Assembly: GCF_021730305.1 (NCBI RefSeq)
Contig: NZ_CP032674.1
Coordinates: forward strand, 5,212,001 to 5,276,000
Reading direction: 5' to 3'
From: Xanthobacter sp. YC-JY1
Lineage (GTDB): Bacteria; Pseudomonadota; Alphaproteobacteria; Rhizobiales; Xanthobacteraceae
DNA: 64,000 bases
Shown: positions 50,026-57,847 of the stretch, one piece after another
How positions within the stretch are numbered: position 1 is the first letter of the stretch
Layout of the letters: every line of letters begins with the position of its first letter
Program-made: the position numbers and the translations under genes
The notes under the pieces: generated by a model
Database searches by the model: none
The model's input: only the letters and a program-made list of their open reading frames with translations
What the model was told of the DNA's origin: nothing

Positions 50026-50485
50026 GATGGAGGTCGGCGGAGCCTTGCGAGAAGCAGCAAAAGACCACGCGGGTCACGCTGCCGGGGCCTCCAAGATGGG
50101 CGAGGACGGCGCCGACCGCCAGTGGGGCGGCCCGCTCGGGCGGAAATCCATAGATGCCCGTGGAGATGGCGGGAAAGGCAATGGAGGTGAGGCCGGCTTG
50201 GTCGGCCAGCCGCAGGCTTTCCCGGTAGCACGAGACGAGCAGGGCATCCTCGTCTGCGCCGCCGCCGCGCCAGACGGGGCCAACGGTGTGGATGACATGG
50301 CGGGCCGAGAGCCGGAAGCCGGGGGTGAGGCGCGCCTCGCCGGTGGGACAGCCGCCCAGCGTGCGGCAATGGGCGACGAGCTCCGGCCCGGCGGCCCGAT
50401 GGATGGCGCCGTCCACGCCGCCGCCCCCGAGCAGGGAGGCGTTGGCGGCGTTCACGATGGTGTCAGTGGCGAGGCCAGGGGTCAA
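49985..50485 (-). CDS. Macro-domain protein, N-terminally truncated
   Basis: 166 residues. [21 protein letters not shown] and AGPELVAHC match YmdB-like O-acetyl-ADP-ribose deacetylases, and the GIYGFP loop ([14 protein letters not shown]) is present. The family's N-terminal strand with the GDIT motif is absent: the only possible start is TTG 50485, with no ribosome site, and a stop lies just upstream in frame. This may be a decayed gene, or a start lost by a small deletion. Confidence 0.7.
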   Translation of the reverse strand: MTPGLATDTIVNAANASLLGGGGVDGAIHRAAGPELVAHCRTLGGCPTGEARLTPGFRLSARHVIHTVGPVWRGGGADEDALLVSCYRESLRLADQAGLTSIAFPAISTGIYGFPPERAAPLAVGAVLAHLGGPGSVTRVVFCCFSQGSADLHHDALRAHGIEPRP

Positions 50486-50589
50486 GGAGGGGTGTTCGGG
50501 TCATGGCTGGCAATCCTGCGGCAGTCTCACAATCCACATAATCGGCGGCGTAGCCATAAGTGTCAGAAAACAAGAAGGAGATCCGCCCC

Positions 50590-51123
50590 ATGCCCATGGC
50601 CCATCCCCGCAAGACGGAACGCCGCCTTCTCACGGATTCGGAAATGGAGCTGGTGGAGAAGTCTCGCCAGTCCGTGGTGACCGCGCTCGGCGACGGCGAG
50701 GTGAATGACCTCGTGGCCCAGCTGCGCGAGCGCCGGGACCGCGCCCTCACCATCGCCAACAACCAGCGGCGGGCCCTGCGCGGCAAGGGTGGACGCGGCG
50801 AGGTGACGTTCGAGAAGGCCGATTCCGGCAACCGCCAGAAGGCCTCCGTGCTCACCGATGCGCTCACCCGCGCGCGCCGCGAGCAGACCCGCCGCCGCAT
50901 CCAGGAGGCCCGGGCCGAGCTGGTGGAGAATGCGCACAAGGCATTGGAGCTGAAGCGCGATTCGAAGCGCGCCAAGCGCCCGGCGAACCTGCCGCGCCCG
51001 AATACCGGAATGACGGTCAAGGAGCGCACGCGCCTGCAGCGCATCGGCTCCGCATCCGGCGAGGCCGGCCGCGTCACCAAGTTCGTGGCGGTGGCGCAGG
51101 CCAAGAAGGATTCGCGCGGCTGA
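50590..51123 (+). CDS. Hypothetical basic protein
   Basis: 177 residues from ATG 50590, which has AAGGAG nine bases upstream. Very rich in Arg, Lys, Glu and Gln, predicted to be helical and coiled (ERRDRALTIANNQRRALRG), with no membrane segment or signal. Conserved-looking codon use suggests a real gene. I do not recognise the family. A GTG at 50560 would add ten residues. Confidence 0.75.
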   Translation: MPMAHPRKTERRLLTDSEMELVEKSRQSVVTALGDGEVNDLVAQLRERRDRALTIANNQRRALRGKGGRGEVTFEKADSGNRQKASVLTDALTRARREQTRRRIQEARAELVENAHKALELKRDSKRAKRPANLPRPNTGMTVKERTRLQRIGSASGEAGRVTKFVAVAQAKKDSRG

Positions 51124-51135
51124 GGATGACTTCGG

Positions 51136-51163
51136 CAGGCCCGCTCCGGCGGGCCTGTCTCAA
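51136..51163. terminator. Terminator between the basic protein and the patatin
   Basis: CAGGCCCGC (51136-51144) / GCGGGCCTG (51149-51157) with a TCCG loop, followed by TCTC. Shared by the two convergent genes. Confidence 0.75.
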
Positions 51164-52200
51164 TCCGCCAGTTCCAGCCTGAGATCCAGCGTCGAGCGGC
51201 GGCCGAGGTCGTCGAAATGCTCGGACAGGAAGCTCTCCGCCGCCGCCCGGCCGAGGTCGCGCAGGTGCTGGAGGAAGGACCATTCCGCATTGAGCTTGGA
51301 GGTGGCGTCGAGCGCCGCCAGCTGGTGCTCGCCGCCGATGCGGTGCAGCCGCACTCTCCGGAAGGGCGAGCCGCCCAAGGTCCAGCGGCTGATGAGCCCC
51401 TGCTCGATCAGCTTGGCCGCATTGTCGATGGCGCGTAGCTGGGCGAGCAGCGAGGCGTTGAAGGTGATCTCGTTGATGCGGTTCTGGATTTCGCTGGCGG
51501 TGCGGGGCGTCGTGTCGCGCACCACGGGATTGATCTGGACCAGCAGGATGTCGTCGGCGTCCGCCATCTCGTAAAGCGGGAAGAGCGGCGGGTTGCCCAT
51601 GTAGCCGCCGTCCCAATAGGGCACGCCTTCGATCTCCACCGCCTGGAACAGGAAGGGCAGGCAGGCAGAGGCCATCACCGCGTCCGCGGTCATCTCCTCA
51701 TGCCCGAAGATGCGGGCGCGGCCGGTATGGACGTTGGTGGCGGAGATGAACACCTTCACCTGCGCCTGGCGGATGGCCTCGAAGTCCACATGGGCCTCGA
51801 GAATCTCGCGCAGCGGGTTGATGTTCAGCGGATTGAAGTCGTAGGGCGACAGGAACCGCGAGGCCACCTCGAAGGCGAGATAGACCGGGTTCTTGGCGAG
51901 CGACCAGTTGCCCATGAGCCGGTCGAAGGCCGAGCGCTGGATGGGCGACATGCGCCCGTCCCGGGACACGTCCTTCCAGAACTGCGCGAGGGCGTGGCGC
52001 GCCTCCTCCGGGTCGCCCTTGGCGAGGCCGGCGGCGAGCACCACCGCGTTCATGGCGCCTGCGCTGGTTCCGGTGATGCCGGCGATGGCGATGCGCTCGT
52101 CCTGCAGCAGACGATCCAGCACACCCCAGGTGAAGGCGCCGTGGGCGCCTCCCCCCTGGAGCGCGAGGCTGATCGGCTTCACGCCGTCGCGTCGCGTCAT
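51160..52200 (-). CDS. Patatin-like phospholipase
   Basis: 346 residues. Oxyanion hole LALQGGGAHGAFTWG, nucleophile elbow GTSAG (Ser46) and the Asp of the dyad in DGGYMGNPP (Asp197). No secretion signal is obvious, unlike type III or ExoU effectors. Such proteins are lipid acyl hydrolases; the substrate is unknown. Adjacent to 3-hydroxybutyrate dehydrogenase and on the same strand, so a link to PHB granule lipids is possible but unproven. Confidence 0.88.
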   Translation of the reverse strand: MTRRDGVKPISLALQGGGAHGAFTWGVLDRLLQDERIAIAGITGTSAGAMNAVVLAAGLAKGDPEEARHALAQFWKDVSRDGRMSPIQRSAFDRLMGNWSLAKNPVYLAFEVASRFLSPYDFNPLNINPLREILEAHVDFEAIRQAQVKVFISATNVHTGRARIFGHEEMTADAVMASACLPFLFQAVEIEGVPYWDGGYMGNPPLFPLYEMADADDILLVQINPVVRDTTPRTASEIQNRINEITFNASLLAQLRAIDNAAKLIEQGLISRWTLGGSPFRRVRLHRIGGEHQLAALDATSKLNAEWSFLQHLRDLGRAAAESFLSEHFDDLGRRSTLDLRLELAD

Positions 52201-52216
52201 GGCCGGAGCCCCGGCG

Positions 52217-52999
<783 letters not shown>

Positions 53000-53062
53000 G
53001 GCTATTCCCCGAAAAGGCGGCACGGCCCCTGCGGAGCCGGCGGCACGGTGTAGCGGAACGGT

Positions 53063-53078
53063 GTGACGCTGGCGTCAC
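53063..53078. promoter_or_regulatory. Perfect palindrome GTGACGC-TG-GCGTCAC
   Basis: A 16-bp perfect inverted repeat 64 bases upstream of bdhA and 141 bases before zur. Looks like a dimer operator; it is not a Zur box. Which regulator binds is unknown. Confidence 0.4.
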
Positions 53079-53218
53079 GCGCAGGCGTCCCCGAGGGCGC
53101 CTGCCGGCGGCAGATTGCAACGCCGTCCGGTGCGGTGCAATGCGGCTGCCCGGTCTTCCCCTTCCCTTCGCGCGCCGGACCCGTGGCGAAACCGGGTGAC
53201 ATCCACTAGATTTGCAGG

Positions 53219-53758
53219 GTGACCCGCACCGACGCCCATACCAAGGACCACGACCACGGCCAATGCGTGGCAGGCGCCATGTCGCGCGTGGAGGAATGCT
53301 GCGCGCGCAAGGGCCTGCGCATGACGCCGTTGCGCCGCAACGTCATGAAGGCGCTGGCGGAGAGCCACGTTCCGCTCGGTGCCTACGAGATCGTGCAGAA
53401 GCTCTCCGAAGCGGGTGATCCGGCTCCGCCCATGTCCGTTTACCGCGTGCTCGATTTCCTGGTGGCGGAAGGGCTCGCCCACCGCATCGAAAGCCGCAAC
53501 GCCTACCTCGTCTGCGCCCACACCCACGATGATACCGACGTGGTGGTCTTCCTCATCTGCGAGCGCTGCGGCCTGACGCGGGAGGTGGGCTCCCATGCCA
53601 TCGGTCGCGATCTCGCCTGGGCGGCGCGGGCCGCAGGGTTTGAGCCGCGCCAGCGGGTGCTGGAAGTGGCAGGCACCTGCGCCCATTGCCGCGAGGCGGC
53701 ATCCGCTGCCCCTGCGCCCGTGACCAAGGGCGCGGCCAAGGAAACCGCTGGCGGTTGA
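53219..53758 (+). CDS. zur: Fur-family zinc regulator (Zur)
   Basis: 179 residues with a Zur layout: [16 protein letters not shown] and [20 protein letters not shown] for DNA binding, [20 protein letters not shown] for metal binding with a structural CxxC, and a second CxxC (CAHCREA) near the end. N-terminal His-rich [12 protein letters not shown] 53219 is used, with a weak ribosome site; ATG 53279 ([11 protein letters not shown]) is an alternative. Divergent from bdhA. Confidence 0.9.
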   Translation: MTRTDAHTKDHDHGQCVAGAMSRVEECCARKGLRMTPLRRNVMKALAESHVPLGAYEIVQKLSEAGDPAPPMSVYRVLDFLVAEGLAHRIESRNAYLVCAHTHDDTDVVVFLICERCGLTREVGSHAIGRDLAWAARAAGFEPRQRVLEVAGTCAHCREAASAAPAPVTKGAAKETAGG

Positions 53759-53873
53759 TTCTTTCCCGCCCCCGGCCTACTCGAAACCCGGCCGCATCGA
53801 CGTCTGTAATGCGGTCCACGCCTGCCCCGGCGCCGTACACCTGCGGATCGCCCGTCGTTCGAGGACCAGACCC

Positions 53874-55202
53874 ATGACCAGCGCCGAAACCCTCACCAGC
53901 GCCGCGCCCGTGGTTCCCGTCGAGCTGCTCGAGGCCGGGCCTGTCCGACGGCACGCCACGGTGGGCGTTCCGGTCGGCCGGGTGATGGTCGGCGGCGGTG
54001 CGCCGGTGGTGGTCCAGTCCATGACCAACACCGATACGGCCGACATCGCCGGCACCGTGCGTCAGGTCGCGGCGCTCGCCCGCGCCGGTTCCGAGATCGT
54101 GCGTATCACGGTGGACCGCGACGAGGCGGCGGCCGCCGTGCCGCACATCTACGAGAAGCTGCTGGCGCAGGGCATCGACGTGCCCCTCGTGGGCGATTTC
54201 CACTACATCGGCCACAAGCTCCTGGCCGATCATCCCGCCTGCGCGGAAGCTCTGGCCAAATACCGCATCAATCCCGGCAATGTGGGCTTCGGCGACAAGA
54301 AGGACCGGCAGTTCGCCGCCATCGTCGAAACCGCCATCAGGCATGACAAGCCGGTGCGCATCGGCGCCAACTGGGGTTCGCTCGACGGCGAGTTGCTGAC
54401 CCGTCTGATGGACGAGAATGCCCGCCTGCCCCGGCCCGCCGAGGCGCGGGCGGTGACGCGCGAGGCGCTGGTGCGTTCGGCGCTGCTCTCGGCGGCGCTG
54501 GCGGAAGAGATCGGCCTCGGCCGCAACCGCATCATCCTCTCCGCCAAGGTGTCGGCGGTGCAGGACCTGATCGCGGTATATTCCGAGCTGGCGCGCCGCT
54601 CGGACTATGCGCTGCACCTTGGCCTCACCGAGGCGGGCATGGGATCGAAGGGCATCGTCGCCTCCACGGCGGCCATGGGCGTGGTGCTCCAGCAGGGCAT
54701 CGGCGACACCATCCGCGTGTCGCTGACCCCCGAGCCCAATGGCGACCGCACCCGCGAGGTGCAGGTGGCGCAGGAAATCCTGCAAACCATGGGCCTGCGC
54801 ACCTTCGTGCCGCTTGTGGCCGCCTGCCCCGGCTGCGGCCGCACCACCTCCACGGTCTTCCAGGAGCTGGCCCAGTCGGTGCAGGACATGATCCGCACCC
54901 GGATGCCGGTGTGGAAGGCGCAATATCCGGGCGTCGAGACGCTGAATGTGGCGGTCATGGGCTGCATCGTGAACGGGCCGGGCGAATCCAAGCACGCCGA
55001 TATCGGCATCTCGCTGCCCGGCACCGGCGAGACGCCCTCCGCCCCCGTCTTCATCGACGGCAAGAAGGTCGCGACCCTGCGCGGCGCCAACATCCAGGAG
55101 GAGTTCCGCCAGATGGTGGAGGCCTATGTGGCGAAGCGCTTCGGCATCGGCGGCGGGGCCGACGTGGTCGAGAGCGGCACCCCGGCAGACGCGGCGGAGT
55201 GA
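53874..55202 (+). CDS. ispG: 4-hydroxy-3-methylbut-2-enyl-diphosphate synthase
   Basis: 442 residues. IspG (GcpE) is a 4Fe-4S enzyme of the non-mevalonate isoprenoid pathway. Signatures are [23 protein letters not shown] and GCIVNGPGE with the three cluster cysteines (two in CPGC and one in GCIV). The N-terminus is slightly longer than the E. coli enzyme. It starts 115 bases after zur on the same strand. Confidence 0.96.
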   Translation: MTSAETLTSAAPVVPVELLEAGPVRRHATVGVPVGRVMVGGGAPVVVQSMTNTDTADIAGTVRQVAALARAGSEIVRITVDRDEAAAAVPHIYEKLLAQGIDVPLVGDFHYIGHKLLADHPACAEALAKYRINPGNVGFGDKKDRQFAAIVETAIRHDKPVRIGANWGSLDGELLTRLMDENARLPRPAEARAVTREALVRSALLSAALAEEIGLGRNRIILSAKVSAVQDLIAVYSELARRSDYALHLGLTEAGMGSKGIVASTAAMGVVLQQGIGDTIRVSLTPEPNGDRTREVQVAQEILQTMGLRTFVPLVAACPGCGRTTSTVFQELAQSVQDMIRTRMPVWKAQYPGVETLNVAVMGCIVNGPGESKHADIGISLPGTGETPSAPVFIDGKKVATLRGANIQEEFRQMVEAYVAKRFGIGGGADVVESGTPADAAE

Positions 55203-55305
55203 CCCTGCTCCGCTACCGCGGCGTTACAAAAATTTCATGCGGGGAGCCCTTCCCCGGCCATGCTCGTCTGCTCATATCCCTGCCATCCACTCACCGGAGG
55301 CGGAA

Positions 55306-56217
55306 ATGACCCCCGAGGAACGTGCCCTGATCGACGGCCTGTTCGATCGCATGCGCAGTGTTGCCAGCCAGCCGCGCGATGCGGAGGCCGAGGCGCTGAT
55401 CGCGCGCCGCGTCGCCGAGGCACCCCACGCCACCTATGCCCTCGCCCAGAGCGTTCTGGTGCAGGAGCATGCCCTGCAGCAGGCCTATGGCCGCGTGCAG
55501 GATCTGGAGGCCCAGCTCGCCGATGCCGAGGCCCGCGCGGCCGAAGCGCAGCAGCGTTCGTCCGGCTCGTCCGGCGGCTTCCTGGGCGGCCTGTTCGGTG
55601 GCGGGCGCTCCTCCGTTCCATCCGCTGGCGCGCGGGAGGGTGGCCAGTATTCGGGCCAGCCTTCTTCGGGCCAGCCTTCCTCCGGCCAGCCCTGGGGCCA
55701 GTCTGCGACCCAGCAGCAGCCGGGCCAGCCCATGGGCCTGCCGGCCGGCTACGGCCAGCAGGGTTACGCTCAGCAGGGCGGATATCCGCAACAGGGCTAC
55801 CCCCAGCAGGGTGGTTACGGCCAACAGGGCGGACCGTGGGCCCAGCAGGCCGCGCCCCAGCCGCAGCGTAGCGGCGGCGGCTTCCTGCAGGGTGCGCTCG
55901 CCACAGCGGCGGGTGTCGCCGGCGGCGCGCTGCTCTATGACGGCATCAAGAACATGATGACCGGCGGCGGTGGCGCGGTGGCCCACGCGGCGGCGGCCGA
56001 TCTCGGCAAGCCCGAAACCCCCGGCACCGGCAATCTCGGCCAGGACGCCCAGGCGGCTTTGGGCGGGCAGAACGCCGGCACCGACAATTTCTGGAACGGC
56101 TCGAGCCAGCAAGAAGCGGGCTATGAGGAGGCCGGCCCCGAAGACACCGGCTATGACGATGCCGGTGACGAAGCCGGGTGGGACGACGGCGGCGGCGACG
56201 ACAGCAGCTGGACCTGA
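55306..56217 (+). CDS. DUF2076 protein with prion-like Gln/Gly/Tyr segment
   Basis: 303 residues from ATG 55306 (TPEERALIDGLFDRMRS), with GGAGG six bases upstream. N-terminal DUF2076 helical part (residues 1-82), then a Gln/Gly/Tyr/Pro-rich low-complexity region at residues 113-187 (GYGQQGYAQQGGY and GYPQQGGYGQQ units), then a hydrophobic GGALLYDGI stretch and an acidic tail rich in Asp and Gly. Function unknown; family members are common in proteobacteria. Confidence 0.88.
   Translation: MTPEERALIDGLFDRMRSVASQPRDAEAEALIARRVAEAPHATYALAQSVLVQEHALQQAYGRVQDLEAQLADAEARAAEAQQRSSGSSGGFLGGLFGGGRSSVPSAGAREGGQYSGQPSSGQPSSGQPWGQSATQQQPGQPMGLPAGYGQQGYAQQGGYPQQGYPQQGGYGQQGGPWAQQAAPQPQRSGGGFLQGALATAAGVAGGALLYDGIKNMMTGGGGAVAHAAAADLGKPETPGTGNLGQDAQAALGGQNAGTDNFWNGSSQQEAGYEEAGPEDTGYDDAGDEAGWDDGGGDDSSWT
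55642..55866 (+). repeat. DNA encoding the Gln/Gly/Tyr low-complexity segment
   Basis: Imperfect tandem units encode QQGGY and GQPSS-type peptides, residues 113-187 of the DUF2076 protein. Confidence 0.7.
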
Positions 56218-56246
56218 CATCCCCACAGGATTGATGTGTGAACGAA

Positions 56247-56276
56247 CGGCGGCGCTCTGCGCCGCCGGTTTCGTTT
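56247..56276 (+). terminator. Terminator after the DUF2076 gene
   Basis: CGGCGGCGC (56247-56255) / GCGCCGCCG (56259-56267), three-base loop, then GTTTCGTTT. Confidence 0.75.
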
Positions 56277-56409
56277 GCCGGCAGGCTTTCCCCCAAGCTT
56301 GCCCATGGACTTGCCGCTTGGGATGGGGCTATCCGGTTTGATGTGCGGGGCGCGGCCTTCCGGCTCGCCGCCGCACCACGAAAATGGGTGGAACCACAAG
56401 GACCCCGGC

Positions 56410-56775
56410 ATGACGCCCTTCGGACGCCGGGTGCGCGACCTGCGCGCCCAACGCGGCGTGACCCTCACCGAGATGGCGCGGGCCATCGGCGTGACGCCCA
56501 CCTATCTGTCCGCCCTGGAGACGGGCAAGCGCGGCAAGCCCACCTGGGCGCTCACCCAGCGCATCATCGCCTATTTCAACGTGATCTGGGACGAGGCGGA
56601 AGATCTCCAGCGCCTCGCCGAGCTGTCGCAGCCGCGGGTGGTGGTGGATACCGCCGATCTGTCGCCGCAGGCCACCGAGCTGGCCAATCTTCTCGCCCGC
56701 GAGATCGGCCACCTGCCGCAGGAGGCGGTGGCCGAGCTGCTGGGGCGCCTCAAGATTCTCCGGCGCCGGGGCTGA
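56410..56775 (+). CDS. XRE-family HTH regulator
   Basis: 121 residues from ATG 56410. Cro/C1 HTH at residues 5-60: VRDLRAQRGVTLTEMARAIG, TPTYLSALETGKRGKP. The C-terminal half (LSQPRVVVDTADLSPQATEL) is a helical region found in small XRE proteins. An upstream ATG at 56275 would extend into the terminator region. It converges with the collagen-like gene; target unknown. Confidence 0.85.
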   Translation: MTPFGRRVRDLRAQRGVTLTEMARAIGVTPTYLSALETGKRGKPTWALTQRIIAYFNVIWDEAEDLQRLAELSQPRVVVDTADLSPQATELANLLAREIGHLPQEAVAELLGRLKILRRRG

Positions 56776-56793
56776 GCGGGCGGCGGCCCGCCC

Positions 56794-57240
56794 TCACGGC
56801 TTGAGGCAGACCGCCACCACCTGCTTCACCGGATGAAGGCATTCCACCTCGGTCTTGTCGCCGCGCGCCGAGAAGACGGCGATGTGCTGCATGCCGCGGT
56901 CCACGTTCACGCAATAGCCGCCGATCACGCTCTCGCCGGTCTCGCAGGAGGCGAGGCAGCCGGCCTCGGGACACGACGAAGCGCGCAGCGTGATGTTGGC
57001 CGCGCCCGCGGCACCGGCGGCACCGGCCGGGCCGACCGGACCTTGCGCGCCCTGCGGACCGGCCGGACCTGCGGGGCCAGCCGGACCAGGCGCCCCCGCC
57101 GGGCCAGCGGGACCGGCAACGCCGGCGGGCCCCTGCGCGCCCGCAGCTCCAGCGGGGCCGGCCGGGCCCGGCTTGCCCTCGAAGCAGGCGGCGAGGCTGA
57201 GGGCCAGCGCGAGACCCACCACGGCTTTCACCATTCTCAT
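56794..57240 (-). CDS. Collagen-like lipoprotein
   Basis: 148 residues from ATG 57240. A signal peptide ending in the lipobox SLAAC with lipidated Cys19, then 20 Gly-X-Y triplets (residues 22-81; GPAGPAGPA types), then a C-terminal domain with six cysteines (90, 95, 99, 110, 134 and 145). Collagen triplets without Pro hydroxylation can still form triple helices, so a trimeric cell-envelope stalk is a reasonable guess. No family match for the C-terminal domain. ATG 57234 is an alternative start. Confidence 0.85.
   Translation of the reverse strand: MRMVKAVVGLALALSLAACFEGKPGPAGPAGAAGAQGPAGVAGPAGPAGAPGPAGPAGPAGPQGAQGPVGPAGAAGAAGAANITLRASSCPEAGCLASCETGESVIGGYCVNVDRGMQHIAVFSARGDKTEVECLHPVKQVVAVCLKP
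56998..57177 (-). repeat. Collagen Gly-X-Y triplet repeat
   Basis: Twenty uninterrupted triplets, mostly GPA and GAA. The plus-strand DNA is a low-complexity GGCCCCGC-type run. Confidence 0.9.
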
Positions 57241-57382
57241 ATGTGTACCCCCCATGGACCTTCTGATTGGGTGTTCCATGGTGGCGTCTTACCTTGCGGT
57301 ACGCAAGGGATGAGAGCGTCGGCGGGACGGGCAAAAATTGATCCGGCTCAGGGGTTTGCGAGACGCCGCCGGGGCGCGGCGG

Positions 57383-57826
57383 TCAGCCCCGCGCCTTCAC
57401 CAGCGCCCGCGTCGTCTCCTGAAGGCGCAGTGCCAGGTCGCGCAGCACGGAGCGGGCGAGGGAAGGCGTCTTGTCCAGCAGCGCGAGGAACAGGTCCGAG
57501 TCCATGCGCAGCACGCTCATGGGCGCGCCGGCACGCACCGTGGCACTGCGCGCCTCGCCCGTGAGCACGCCCATCTCGCCCACCACCGTATCCTTGGTGA
57601 GGCGGGTGATCTCATGGGTGGTGCCGCCGGCCGTCACCTCGATGACGGCGGTGCCGTCGAGGATGACATAGGCGGCGTCGGGCGCCTCGCCCTGATGGAA
57701 CAGCACGTCCCCCGGCGCCACGTCGAGCCGCGTCGCGGAGAAGGCGAGCAGCCTCAGCTGGCTCGGCTCCAGATCGCGGAACATGGGGATGCGGGAGAGG
57801 ACGCGGGCCTCGTCTTCAATGCTCAT
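57383..57826 (-). CDS. Cyclic-nucleotide-binding domain protein
   Basis: 147 residues, essentially one CNB domain. The phosphate-binding cassette reads GEMGVLTGEARSATV, with the Gly-Glu and Arg expected to hold the cyclic phosphate, and FHQGEAPDAAYVILDG precedes it. No output domain is fused. It is the last gene of the three-gene unit: cyclase, ABC protein and CNB, all minus strand. Confidence 0.9.
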   Translation of the reverse strand: MSIEDEARVLSRIPMFRDLEPSQLRLLAFSATRLDVAPGDVLFHQGEAPDAAYVILDGTAVIEVTAGGTTHEITRLTKDTVVGEMGVLTGEARSATVRAGAPMSVLRMDSDLFLALLDKTPSLARSVLRDLALRLQETTRALVKARG

Positions 57827-57847
57827 GACCTGATCCTTGTGGCCCCC

